DNA of 64,000 bases from Daedaleopsis sinensis (GCA_033807695.1 CM066310.1:1426001-1490000); one strand, 5' to 3'; positions 53,682-64,000 are shown, counted from the first letter of the stretch. Notes: generated from the letters alone by a model not told the origin. Numbers and translations are program-made.

Positions 53682-53973
53682 TTGGACTTCAGTGGAGAGT
53701 TCGCTGGTTGTATGCGCATCCGAGGGCAGCAGTCACAGAGGAGTTCAAGACAGAGAGCTCGACGACTCGGACGCGTCCACAGACCTCAGACGCGTTTGGC
53801 CAGGTTTGGCCGGGAGCCGGACCCTGCCGGACCGCGTGAATATCTCAGATCTGCACGCGTAAATTTGGGTGAGCGCCCGTGCACACAGACGTCCTAGCAG
53901 CAGCAGCCACTTTGCGTTTCGTTCCATCCTCCTCTCTGCTTGTACGATGTCCTCTTCTCTGATCGACGACCAT
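51523..53973. repeat. Segment S3
   Basis: Third direct copy, shifted 10,195 bp from S2. On its right it continues without interruption into the complete RSL1D1 gene. This shows the ancestral PEX1-RSL1D1 head-to-head arrangement without block B. Confidence 0.92.
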
Positions 53974-55964
53974 GTATCAACACAACAATGCAAGCGTGCG
54001 TTGGACGCTCTGCTCACCCATGCAGCAAAACACGACAAGCAGAAGGAGGAAACTCAACTCCTGCCCGGCAAGGAGCAAAATGTATGGCTCGTGGTGAACA
54101 CCAAGGTCATGCACCCCGAGAAGAAGCTCAAGCCTGCCAAAATGTCCGTGCGGCGCTCTTCATAGCAGCGTACTAGGCTGACATCCTCGACACAGACCCA
54201 TCAAGTACCCGATCGTCGACCCGCGCACGACGCCCGTCTGCCTGATCACGAAGGACCCCCAGCGCGAGTACAAGGACCTCATAGCCACCCAGGGCATCAA
54301 GTTCATCTCCAGGGTCGTCGACATGAGGCATCTGAAGGGCAAATGGAAGTCGTTCGAGGCGCGGCGGATGCTGCTCAACGAGAACGGTCTGTTTTTGGCG
54401 GACGAGCGGGTCGTGCCCCTCCTGCCTGCGGTTCTTGGGAAAATATTCTTCAAGGCAAAGAAGTACGTCCCTGCTGGTTGCGCACCGTGCACCCTCTTAC
54501 GTTTGTTCAGGCAACCGATCCCCGTCTGCATGACCCGCAAGGATCTCAAGGGCGAGCTCGAGCGCGCGATCTCTTCTACCTACTTCCACCAAAATCAGGG
54601 AACATGCGTGTACGCAGCAACAAATTGAATATCCCCTCTTCGTCCGTTCATTCTTTTTTTCCTCCAGCTCCGTCAAGATTGGCACCGTCTCGCAGAACAC
54701 CGAGCAAGTCCTTACGAACATCCAGACCGCCCTCCCCCACATCGTCAAGCACATCAAGGGTGGGTGGGACAACGTCCAGAGCCTCCTTGTCAAAACGAAC
54801 TCCTCCACTTCGCTCCCTATCTGGCAGTGCGACCTGGGGGCAGATGCTGGCGGGCGGTGGGACGGCCTCGTCGCGTCCGCGGTCGAGGACGAGGACGAAG
54901 AGATGGGCGACGCTGAGGGAGGGTCAGACGACGAGGCCATGGAAGAAGAACCTGCCTCCGAGCTCGAGCCTGCCAAGAGTAAAGGCAAAAAGCGTGCGGC
55001 AGAGGCGGTGGCAGAGACACCGACGAAAAAGGCGAAGGCCGCCGTTGAGCAAGCCGCGGCCGAGCCTGCGCCCTCCACATCCGAGCCCACGAAGAAGAGG
55101 CGCCGCAAGTCCAAGCCCACGTCCGAGCCCGCGCCGACGCCTGCGCTGCCAGTCAAGGCCGCTTCCCCCACACGCGCGGAGGCAGCCCCCCCGGCGAAGA
55201 AGGAAAAGCGCAAGAAGCTGCGTGCGGCGCTCGACTCCCCCGCCTCCGCCCCAGCAGCCTCCTCCTCCGCGGCCCCCGTAGAACCTAAAACCCCCTCCGT
55301 GCCCAAGGTATCAAAGAAGGACCGCGCGTCCGCCGTCGACTTCTTTGAGGACGGTGCCAGCGCGACTCCCGCCGCTGCGTCTGCCACGTCTGCCGCCGTG
55401 CCTCCGAACACGCCCGCGGACGGCCTCGCCGTGGAGACCCCCGCGAAGCGCAGGAAGCGGGCGTCGAAGGCCGCAGAGACCCCCGTCACGACCGCGATCG
55501 CCAAGCTCGCCGCGGAGCCCCCCGCGGAGGTGGAGGTGGACGGCGTGCAAGCCACCCCGAGTGCGAGCGGGAAGAGGACGCGCACGAAACGGAAGGCCCA
55601 CGCTGCTGCTGCAGGCGAGGACGCCCCCGCGACACCCGTGCCCGCGCCCGCGCCCAAGGCCAAGGCCAGCCCTGCGGTCGACGCCGCGCCTGCTCCCGAG
55701 GCCGCGGTCGTGGACGGTGCCGAGAAAGAGAAGAAGCAGAAGCGCAAGCACAAAAAGCAGGCGGAGGCCTCACCTGCCGCCGCCACGCCCGCCGCCCCCC
55801 CTGCCGCTGCCGATGCGCCAACGCTGACCGCAGAGGAGCGCAAGCAGAAGAAGAGCGTGCTCGCGGGCGCCATGGAGAAGAAGAAAGAGAAGGTCGTCGC
55901 GGGCAAGCCTGCGGCCAAGAGCGCGAAGGACGCGGTGCTGGGCAAGAAGGCCAAAAAGCTGTGA
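53947..55964 (+). CDS. Ribosomal L1-domain ribosome-biogenesis protein (RSL1D1/CIC1/UTP30 type)
   Basis: Exons 53947-54143, 54196-54462, 54511-54609, 54668-55964; 619 aa. Residues 1-260 form a divergent ribosomal L1 domain: KIPIKYPIVDPR, then ITKDPQREYKDLI, IPVCMTRKDLKGELERAI, and the closing SVKIGTVSQNTEQVLTNI. The rest is a long Ala/Lys/Pro/Glu-rich, unstructured tail with many basic clusters, as in nucleolar proteins. Family members act in 60S maturation (Cic1/Nsa3) or in the 90S pre-ribosome (Utp30); which one this is cannot be told from the sequence. It is head-to-head with a truncated PEX1 copy and is the only complete copy of the gene in the window. Confidence 0.88.
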
Positions 55965-56328
55965 TGCGCTCCGAGGCTCGTCGCAGCAGCACTTCGTGTC
56001 TGTCTATCTTGGAGCTTGAGCTTGAAAGCTTGATATACGGGAATCGTTTGTGTTGGCGGTGTCTAGAAGGTTGCATTCCTCGGTTGCTCGATGATTGCTC
56101 GATATGTAGGATCGCATGTCTACAATGTTCTGCGTTCATGCGAAGGCTTGTGCAAGGTCTCGTGGAGAAGGACCACCATTCTCATAACATTGGCCGATGG
56201 ATGGTTCGTGTGAGATATGACAAGTGGTATTAGCAGCATATAGACTACATGTTCTAGCAAGTCGAGCCTGACACAAACGGTCTTGAGTCACTGCTTGCAG
56301 AGAATGACACAGGCGACTCACCATAACC
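55965..56328. other. Convergent 3' region
   Basis: 364 bp between the stops of the L1-domain gene and uL5m. AT-richer; nothing else recognised. Confidence 0.6.
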
Positions 56329-57231
56329 CTATGATCGCGCGAACGGGATCTGGAAGCCCGAAAGCAACGCCCGTGCGCGATTTTGCGCGCCGACACCTTT
56401 GGCACTAGTGACGAAGTGTAGGTGCATACCAAAAGTCGACGGATACGCGTCGAAGTTGACCTCGATCTGCGGGAACAGCCCGAGCGCGGTGGGCGGGAGC
56501 CCAAACGAGACGACCCCAGCAGCGGAGCTCGGCTTGTCCAGGCGCTGCGACGGGCCCTCGAGCGGGACCCCCTGGAAGTCGCGCAGGCGAGGGAGGACGA
56601 ACTCGACGAGCACGCTGAGGAAGTCCCACATCTGCGGGCCCTTGAGGTCGACCTTAACCCCGATGGGGATGCCCGGCCGCACCCAGCCCTGCAAGTTCTT
56701 GCGCCCCTTGACAAGCTGCACGCCCTCCGCCGTGTGCTGCCCGCCCGCCTGCTCCGTCGCCCCGGTGATGGCGCGGAGGGCCATGATCGGCCCGAGGAGG
56801 TTGGTGCGGCTCACGAAGGCCTGCTTGATCTGGGTGTGGATCTGGATGCGCTCGAGCTGGACGATGTTGTCGTAGGACGAGGGCGCGGGGGGCTGCTTCG
56901 ACCAGCGGTTGCCCCCCAATGGAGGGTTGAAGCGATGTTTCGTGTATGGGTCTGTGGGGTCGAACATGGGACGGGCGGGGCGGGGAGGCTGGCGAGGGGT
57001 CGGCTCGTGGATGTAGGTCATGTAGAGCAGATCATCTTGGAGGGTGTGGTGGTAGTGGTCGGCGAGGCGGCTGCGGTGGGTGTCTCGTACGATGACGTTG
57101 ACATGGGGGATGGGGAGGCCCTTCTCGTCGCGCTTGAGGGGTTTGCGCTGAGGTGCTGGCACAGAGCGACGGACACTGCGACCAGCGGTGGTCGCGAGAT
57201 GTGGTATCCGTGTCGCCGGCTGTGCGCTCAT
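56329..57231 (-). CDS. MRPL7: Mitochondrial large-subunit ribosomal protein uL5m
   Basis: Single-exon frame of 300 aa. MSAQPATRIPHLATTAGRS is Ser/Thr/Arg-rich without acidic residues, fitting a mitochondrial presequence. The C-terminal half carries the uL5 signature: WVRPGIPIGVKVDLKG, FLSVLVEFVLPRLRDFQGV, IEVNFDAYPSTFGMHLHFV and ARALLSGFQIPF. The start at 57,231 is chosen because the upstream in-frame extension (to 57,345) is unlike a presequence and sits in the divergent promoter. Faces uricase across about 295 bp. Confidence 0.92.
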   Translation of the reverse strand: MSAQPATRIPHLATTAGRSVRRSVPAPQRKPLKRDEKGLPIPHVNVIVRDTHRSRLADHYHHTLQDDLLYMTYIHEPTPRQPPRPARPMFDPTDPYTKHRFNPPLGGNRWSKQPPAPSSYDNIVQLERIQIHTQIKQAFVSRTNLLGPIMALRAITGATEQAGGQHTAEGVQLVKGRKNLQGWVRPGIPIGVKVDLKGPQMWDFLSVLVEFVLPRLRDFQGVPLEGPSQRLDKPSSAAGVVSFGLPPTALGLFPQIEVNFDAYPSTFGMHLHFVTSAKGVGAQNRARALLSGFQIPFARS

Positions 57232-57526
57232 CTTGAGAACAAGTCGTTGAGCGAAAGAGCGTGGAGGGTGGTGTGCTGCTGACCTTGACTTGCTCGTCGT
57301 CCAAGTAGACTCGAGCGTCTTCGGAAAACAGCGAGACGCGGACACGTGATCAGCAGAGCTTAGGACGGAGATAAGATAAGATAGACCGACTGAGACTCGG
57401 AGTCGAGACGAGTCGAGATGCTCGCGCTTGTCCTCCTCCTGATTCTCCTACATATAAGCTCGTCGCACTCTCGAATACACGCAAGCCCTCTTGATCTTCC
57501 TTCCATCACTTGAGTCAACCACAAGC
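57232..57526. promoter_or_regulatory. Divergent promoter uL5m/uricase with TATA element
   Basis: CATATAAG at 57,451-57,458 lies about 70 bp upstream of the uricase start, a usual distance for a fungal TATA box. The rest is pyrimidine-rich. Confidence 0.55.
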
Positions 57527-58953
57527 ATGTCCGAACTCTCCTACCTCTCTCATGCTCGCTACGGTAAGGACAAGGTCCGCGTTCTCCGCGTCGTCCGCGA
57601 GGGTGGATGGCATAACATCGTCGAGTACAACGTCACCGCTCTCGTCGAGGGGGATATCGAAGTCAGGTTAGCTCTCTGATCTCTATACAGCCTTAACCAT
57701 GTGGACCCGCTCAAACCCCGCCGCGGATCAGCTACACTAAGGCGGACAACTCCGTTGTAGTGGCCACAGATTCGAGTACGTCCACCACTCTTGATCTATT
57801 CACTTTCACTCCTCGTCGGATCCTTACGATGCGTACGCAGTAAAGAACATTACCTACTGTAAGCCTCCAGCACTGTGCCCACCACTCTCAACGAACGTGT
57901 TGCGCAACCAGACCTCGCCAAGACCTCTCCTCACGTCCTCGTCCCGGAGCGCTTCGCACTGCACCTCGGCACACACCTCGTGTCCAAGTACGCGCACCTG
58001 AAGAAGGCCTTCATTACCGTCGAGCAACTCAGGTGGCAGCGCATTCCTATCTCCCAGGGTGCGGGCCAGACCCCCAAGCCGCACTCGCACTCGTTCTATC
58101 GCGACGGCGACGAGAAGCGTACCGTAGAGGTCGAGGTGCGGCCCACATCCTGATCATCCTTCCCTGCAGCTGGGTCCTCCATCGTTCCGAGAGATACCGC
58201 CCGTCTGATCCTGTTCATCCGCCAGATCGATGCCACAGGCGGCAAGGACAAGCTCGTCGCGCGCGTGACCTCGGGCGTGAAAGACCTGCTCGTGATCAAG
58301 ACGACCGGCTCCGCGTTCGAGTCCTTCGTGCGCGACGAGTACACGACGCTCGCCGAGGTCAACGACCGCATCTTCTCGACCTCCGTCGACCTCGCGTATA
58401 CCTTCGCACCCCTCTCTATTCCTAAACCTGCCGACGGCGAGGGTAGGGTCTTCGACGCGCCGGTCAAGGGGGACGCCGCGAAGGGCACGCCGTGGGACGG
58501 GGACGCACTCGCCGCGTCCGCGCGCGAGGTCACCCTGGAGGTGTTTGCGCTCGACGAGAGCGCGAGCGTCCAGGTACGCATACAGCGCACGCGTGTGTTC
58601 GACTGTTCATGCCTGACTTCCATGTCCCACAGGCCACGCTGTACAAGATGTGCCAGCGGATCATCACTGAGAACCCGCACATCACGTCCGTGTCCTACAA
58701 GCTCCCAAACAAGCACTACGTCCCTGTGGACATGAAGTACATCGGCATCGACAACACGTCTCCGTACGTTCGCGTCATCCTCCTGGTACTCACGCACGAG
58801 CGTTCTGACCAGCCGTCTCTTTGCGATAGTCCCAACGCGGATGTATTCCTTCCCCTCGCCGCGCCGAGGTATGTCTACAGTCCAGTCACGCTCACCGCGT
58901 TTGCTGACGTCGAGTGCAGCGGCCTCATCTCCGCCACCGTCTCGCGCAAGTGA
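57527..58953 (+). CDS. Urate oxidase (uricase)
   Basis: Exons 57527-57666, 57732-57775, 57841-57858 (18 nt), 57912-58135, 58226-58573, 58633-58763, 58830-58868, 58920-58953; 325 aa. It oxidises urate to 5-hydroxyisourate in purine breakdown. The catalytic residues known from Aspergillus uricase are present by position: Lys14 (ARYGKDKVRV), Thr59 (VVVATDS) and His286 (LPNKHYVPVD). HSFYRDGDEKRT and FVRDEYTTL are also family hallmarks. The fourth intron is placed at 58,136-58,225, because the nearer acceptor gives a stop codon while ATCGATGCCACAGG restores IDATGGKDKL. The protein ends ATVSRK, without a canonical C-terminal SKL-type peroxisomal signal, and block B begins 18 bp after the stop. A lost final exon is possible. 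Confidence 0.94.
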
Positions 58954-59070
58954 AGTTACTCAAGAGGCGTTGTCGCGGGCGCCTATCGCTGTGGCCGGCG
59001 GGCGCGCGCACAGAAGGCCGCAATGTACCATTCGGAATGGCCTTTGACATATAGAGCACTTGGCGTGTTG

Positions 59071-59200
59071 CGAGATATACAGAGCACGCGGGGCGGTTCG
59101 TCGAGATACAGAGCACTCGGGGCGGTTCGTCGAGATACAGAGCACTCGGGGCGGTTCGTCGAGATACAGAGCACTCGGAGCGGTTCGTCGAGATACAAGC
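59071..59200. repeat. 29-bp minisatellite in B3 (about four units plus a part)
   Basis: One 31-bp unit, three 29-bp units and a partial unit of CGAGATACAGAGCACTCGGG followed by GCGGTTCGT. The same position in B1/B2 has about two diverged units of the same 29-bp period, so copy number varies between block copies. Confidence 0.85.
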
Positions 59201-59499
59201 GTGCAGACGCGGTTTGGGACACATGGAGGACGTCGGTGAGTCTCTATTCTCGCTACTGTACAGACACGTCCAAGTAAATTTAATGAAGCTGCAGCCCCCA
59301 TCTTCCTTGTGTCTCCGCCGCCCACCATCCGGTTCTGTGTACTTACCTCCGTAATGTGAGTGTACTCCGTGCTCCCGTCGCTCGCTGCCATGCTCAAAGA
59401 AAATTGGATTCAGTGCTGTCAGCTGTGCATGAGCGCGTCCCCGACGTCTCCAAGGTGCGTGCGTATCTGGTCCGCATAAACGTCCTCGACATGCGTTCG

Positions 59500-60475
59500 G
59501 GCGCATCCTGCACGTCTCGTCCTCGAGATGCGCACGATGCGCCGCCAAACCCACTCACACGCACCCGCAAGATCTGATAACACGTCGAAGACGTGTACCG
59601 TGCCCACGCACGCCCCGGAGACGGCTCGAAAGTCGCGTACCATGCGCATGAGACCGTCCGGATGTCAGAGCGACGCAATACAGCCCACAGACACTAGGTT
59701 GGACCTCGGAAGAACCGAGCACACGCAGTCACAAGCTCCGAGAACTCTTCCCGGACGCGTACCGTGCCCATGCGCGCGCGCCGGTGACGCCTCGAAAGTC
59801 GCGTACCGTACGTGTACGGCATACGCGTACCGTGCTTAACGCGTCGAAGACGCTTACCGTGCCTGGGCACGCCCCGGGTCCCATCAGCGACACACGACAC
59901 AGGCCACATGTACGAGCACATAAACCAGTGGCACGTCCTGCACGTCTCGAGTACGAGACGTGCAGAGTGCGTCGCCATGCGGGAGAGAACGTCGCACGCA
60001 AGCTCCGAGGTGTACCGTCCCATGCGCGCGCCGGCGACGCTTCGAAAGTCGCGTACCATAGGTGTACGACCCACCAGCACACGCGTACCGTGCGTGTGTG
60101 CGGAGCGGTGATGTCCAGACGGCTTGGTACCGTGTCCACCACCGACGGTCGAACTTTAGGTACCGTATGCATGTAGCGCACAAGGAGCTCACCGACTCGC
60201 GCACCGGCTGCGCTCAGACACAGGTACCGACTCGAACGGGAAGCACGATGGCAATCCCGCGCCGACCTCCGCGAACTCGTCGCTCACCCCATGCTACTCT
60301 CTCGCCGCACATCCTTCGCAACGCGACAGGGATGCCCCCCGAAGCGTATCCCAGCTCACGACACGACGGCGTCGTGCTCGGCTGGTAGGTAGGTCTCGGA
60401 CCGGGAAGTGCTAGCGATCCACACGCACTGACGCATCCTGCACATCTCGTGCTCGAGATGTGCATGATGCGTCGC
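59500..60475. repeat. Palindrome units in B3
   Basis: Three units: about 59,503-59,542; 59,939-59,964 with an 11-bp perfect stem TGCACGTCTCG and a 4-base loop; and about 60,431-60,470. They share the half-site TGCAC(A/G)TCTCG with the B1 and B2 units. Confidence 0.75.
59590..60250. repeat. GGTAC/TCGAAAGTCGCGTACC array in B3
   Basis: Repeats of GCGTACCGTGCCCATGCGCG and of TCGAAAGTCGCGTACC recur at 59,590-60,070, with looser GGTACC motifs after that. This is the clearest version of the array and shows a composite unit with both motifs. Confidence 0.65.
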
Positions 60476-61402
60476 CATGCCGGAGAGAGCATACGCGTGC
60501 GACGCACTGATTCCACAGACTTGGCGCAAGACCCTGAAACAGGTCCTCTATGTCGCGACACTCGCCATCGGGTACCGTATCCCTGCGGCCTATGTCGCCG
60601 ACGCACGACGCAGCACGAGGAACATCCTACGCGGTTGACGACACGACAGCACGAGCTCGCAGCTCCAGAAACACAAGCACGCCGCCCGGATATCCCATCC
60701 GGACCAAGTGCTCAAGCCCGGCGGAAGCTCAGCAACTTGTGCGCTGTCAATCGCTCCCCACAAGGGTCTACATCCCTCGCCACACAATTCGCAGGACGAC
60801 GTGCTCCGGCGACGCACGTAACACACATCGCGTGCTAAGACCTCGAGACGGTACTGAGAGATGAGCCACGCACCGTACGCTGAGGGGCTTCGTCGCGCAC
60901 CCCCGGCTGTCCTTGAGATCGGAAGTCTGTTGCGCGCAGTGAGGTCAAGCTCGAGGTGGCCGCCGTGAGGTGCTCGACACGTACCATCCACTCGATGTTG
61001 CACAGGCCACGAGCGACAACGCGACGGGAGACGCATTAGGCGGCGGATGGGTGCAGAGTGCACAGGGATGGTGAAGGAACTTAGGAAGATGGACATACGT
61101 GAGTTGCACGGACGACCGCGACTAAGCGAGAGCGGTGTTTGGGAACGATATGCTCACGCCCTTGATCTTGACAGGCACGAGGCTACCTATCGGCGTCGGA
61201 ACCTCCCGAACGGTACATGCGGAACGTCCCGCTGCGACAGACGAGGCGCGTCGCTGCGCGTGGTACGGGTATGTCCGTTTCCGAACGGCGGATTCTGCGA
61301 GCCCCGCGACGATTTCGCGACACTGAGTGGATGCTCGATTCATCACATACATCGGCGACAAGCAATGAGTTGGCACTGCCAGTCCTCTACGGTAATACAT
61401 GT

Positions 61403-62124
61403 TCACTGACGCTGACGCTTGCGAGGTGGCGCGACTACCACGACTCGACGTTGCCACCTGCGTTTCAAGGCCCTGCGACGCTCCTCGCGTTGCTCCTCGT
61501 CGTCGCTGGACTCGGATATCGGGTCGTCCGACAGCTCCCTCCCCCACGTCTCCGCCTCGGCCTCCATCTCGGCCGTCACCGTCACCGGGGACTTTGGCTT
61601 CTTACGCCCCTTCTCGTTGCGTGGGTCTGTCACCGGACGTTCGCGATGGCTGCCAGCGTCCGGCCGGACGTGCTTCTTCGGGATGCCGTCGTGTCTGGGG
61701 CTCGGGGCAACCAGAAGGGGGTTCTTCGCTGCGGCCCGGCGCTGCTCGTCCGACACAGGCTCAAAGTGCATCTGGCCGGTCTCCCAGAGTGCGAGCAGGT
61801 GGCTGATGCGTGCGAGCCCGGTGTGGTGGCTCAGGTTTCGGAACCTGTACGTCGGGGGGAAGTTGACGAGTGCGTAGCCGTACCCGACGTACACCTCCCG
61901 GACGTACTCCGGCAGGGACCAGCGCATGCGCGCATCGGGCACGCCGGTGAGGGACACTAGCGGGTTGGTTCGCAATAGGTGAGTCGAGCGAGTGGGGAGA
62001 TGGCAGGAAGGTATGTAGAGTCACCAAGCTTGTTGTTGATGCTGACCCGGAGCCGGCTCCGCCTCTCCATCTCCCGTCGCGAGAAGCCCTTGCTGCTGGA
62101 AGTGGTGCCTATGGGACGAGCCAT
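61403..62124 (-). CDS. Orphan protein of block B, copy in B3 (217 aa)
   Basis: Exons 62124-62025 and 61956-61403; intron 68 bp. It matches the B1 protein at nearly every position (differences include MRWSLP, LLVAPS, DPRNEK, SDDEEQ and KRRWQRR), far closer than B1 is to B2. Frame and splice sites are intact, and the same nuclear-signal-like end PPRKRQRQ is kept. Its promoter region differs from those of B1/B2. Confidence 0.8.
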
Positions 62125-62169
62125 TGTGCTGAAGTCGCGCTGCGATGCTGAGAGCGACAAGTGAGGACT

Positions 62170-63670
62170 CGGAGGAGGTGGTGAGCAGAGAGAAAGGTCG
62201 AGTGGGTGTTGCCCGACCGTTGGTCGCACGTAGGGTCGGCGACGGTAGTGCGAGATGAATATTAAACTAAGTTTGGTTGGTACCCACTGGCGTGCGCTCA
62301 AGTTAACCTTGGCAACTCGGATGATGCAATGAACGCTCAGGGACCAGGGTTCAGAGTCACATCACCTCACTACGTCGACTCGGAGTCAGATGGATTTGGA
62401 GCCTGTCTTCAATAAGTATGTTGGAATATACACAGGTAGCCATACACTGTCTCCATTTTTACATCAAGTTGTAAGTAGCTCGAATACATGCATCCAGATT
62501 TGTGCACAACAACTTGCTGTACGCACACCTGTATTCACGCAACCTGAGCTTTCTTCTGGTCGGCTGGGAATCCCGAAAAGACAACATCGGCTATGTGCTG
62601 TCCTATGTCTCTAGCAACCGCCTGTGGGGCCGCCCGCAAAGTTCATCTACAGCGAATCTCTACATCCACATTTGTGCCGGCCGGAGGTGAACAAAGTTGG
62701 CTAGTAATTTTCTCGGGCCGGGCACGGTACGATTCACTGTTGAATTCAATTCAAATGTAAAGAGAATTCTTCCAAACCAACCGCGGACCCTGACGTGCTC
62801 ATGGACAACCGGTGAGTGCTGAGGGATGACGAGATTCACTCCAGTGCCCTTGTTTTACCCTCATGAGTACACCCTTGATCCCTACATTAATCACATCGGT
62901 TAAGCAGGACAGGAACACACACACATATCCGAATCTGCAACACTTCGAGTCTAGATGTCTGGTTCTCCGCAGGCTCGCCGCTCGAAGAGGGCTACTGTCT
63001 AAATTTCTGAGAATCCGCCACTGACTCAATCACTGCAGAGACAAGTTGAAGGAGAATATGCTGTTTAGATGGATGGTTTCCGGAATGCATTGAATATGTG
63101 AACACATATGGATCCGAACCTCCTCATCAAACGGAGACGGTACCTGGACGGTACCTCGTTGTCTGGCTGTGGTTAGCCACTAGTACATCTGCGGCTGCTT
63201 CCGCATTTCCTGAGAACATTCAGACTAGTGTGTGGTGTGTCGTGATTCAGCCTGGCACCTAGGATGGTCTGAATTTCAACTCAGTTCCAGGTTAGCGTGT
63301 GGAGCTACGGGTCACTAGAGCAACAGTACCCGCATGTTGGTGCGCGGCATACACATTCCGGAGTAATGACAAACGGGCCCATTCCAAACATAGTGTGTCA
63401 TCCCGAATTTCCGCAGTGTGGCTGCTGACTCCATGCAGATCGCACCAGCAGAGTCTGAAACACACAAGTCATGTATCACAATTCAATATTCAATACGGAT
63501 CGAATGACGCCACTGACCAGGCGGTAACCACTCCCCGGGATCGCCGGCCAGGAACATTCCGATGCTCGCATGTTACACCCAGCAACGCGATGACCGCTCG
63601 TCCGAAGCGTGCGGAACCACAAAGCATCTGCGCCCCCGGCAGCACAAAGCCGGGGCCGCACGGGCCCCAG
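62170..63670. other. Gene-poor part of B3
   Basis: Diverged counterpart of B1 36,380-38,180, inverted. Many substitutions and indels; no conserved frame or other feature recognised. Confidence 0.5.
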
Positions 63671-63678
63671 ACGAAGGC

Positions 63679-63685
63679 TATAAAG
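63679..63685 (+). promoter_or_regulatory. TATA box in B3
   Basis: TATAAAGATCCGGGGGTGC corresponds to the minus-strand TATA of B1 at 36,370, retained with its initiator-side context although the flanking sequence has diverged. Confidence 0.4.
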
Positions 63686-64000
63686 ATCCGGGGGTGCTCA
63701 GCGGCGTTGGGCACCACTCCCTCTGTCTCCCTCCTCGTACTCAACATCTCTCCTCACCCCCGGCCTGCTCGTCGTGCAAGCGCGGAGTCACTGTCATCCG
63801 CACCGTACGGTACGCTGTGCACACCACACCTTTTACAACGACATCCTGACTGCTATCACCGCTCCAGGCTCAGTGCACGCCGGCTGCCTTTACCCGGGGC
63901 CACTTGTGGTACGTCACGCTGCGTACATCAGCGTCCAAGGAGTGTGCCGCTGACCGCTGTCGTGTGCAGGTACCGTCGTGGGCAAGGCCGTGCCTTGCAT

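Larger units (their letters stand above)
58972..64000 (-). mobile_element. Block B3: inverted, partial copy of block B (right side outside window)
   Basis: Reverse-complement match to the right ~5 kb of B1, beginning at GTCGCGGGCGCCTATC. It is collinear through minisatellite, palindromes, orphan gene and TATA box to about B1 position 36,070. Overall it is more diverged from B1 than B2 is, with many indels, except around the orphan gene. The flank at 58,954-58,971 is unrelated to the PEX1 flank, so this is an independent insertion site. Confidence 0.8.

Noticed and set aside
54497..55954. Long minus-strand open frame (485 codons) opposite the L1-domain gene
   Set aside because: It is the antisense shadow of the Ala/Lys/Glu-rich tail of the L1-domain protein. 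It has no domain, and the plus-strand frame has clear family motifs and consistent splicing.
59071..59200. CRISPR-like array
   Set aside because: Units are directly adjacent with no spacers, in a eukaryotic genome; it is a minisatellite.

Overview
This is nuclear DNA of a filamentous basidiomycete, most likely an Agaricomycete. It is GC-rich. Its genes are cut by many 50-70 bp GT-AG introns. The proteins are fungal: saccharopine-type lysine enzyme, Rua1-type regulator, PEX1 and uricase. I rebuilt the spliced genes by following protein-family motifs across splice sites. In every gene called with confidence, exon lengths and phases sum to an uninterrupted reading frame.

Layout. (1) 1-20,216: two tandem copies of a ~10.18-kb unit, the first cut by the window edge. 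Each ends in an intact 12-exon gene for a mitochondrial LKR/SDH-type lysine enzyme (minus strand). The other ~6 kb of each unit has no confident gene, only a TATA-driven, intron-like transcription unit. (2) 20,599-33,241: ordinary single-copy genes: a p24 cargo receptor, a Rua1_C-domain regulator that shares a short divergent promoter with it, a PTC7-like mitochondrial PP2C phosphatase, and a complete 21-exon PEX1. (3) 31,083-53,973: an array of the form S-B-S-B-S. S is ~2.45 kb and runs from PEX1 exon 7 through the PEX1/RSL1D1 divergent promoter to codon 9 of RSL1D1. B is a ~7.8-kb block foreign to both genes. Only the leftmost S joins a full PEX1 and only the rightmost S joins a full RSL1D1, so both genes survive. 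Two extra PEX1 copies encode only the N-terminal part fused to a B-derived tail. (4) 53,947-58,953: RSL1D1/UTP30-type ribosome-biogenesis protein, mitochondrial ribosomal protein uL5m, and uricase. (5) 58,972-64,000: an inverted third copy of B that starts 18 bp after the uricase stop codon and leaves the window.

The most unusual item is block B. It carries one intact, spliced, ~217-codon orphan gene in all three copies, a family of ~40-bp palindromes, an array of GGTAC-containing motifs, a 29-bp minisatellite near its end, and facing TATA boxes. I see no transposase, reverse transcriptase, integrase or helicase in the parts visible. The two direct copies of B look almost identical except for a ~2.2-kb stretch around the orphan gene. 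There the first direct copy resembles the inverted copy instead, a mosaic that suggests gene conversion. Several insertion effects touch peroxisomal genes: PEX1 fragments, and a uricase without a recognisable PTS1.

How the genes relate: mostly housekeeping neighbours with short shared promoters, disrupted by two unrelated ~10.2-kb tandem duplications. Because the array copies are so similar, read-depth and long-read support for the assembly should be confirmed before any biological reading.
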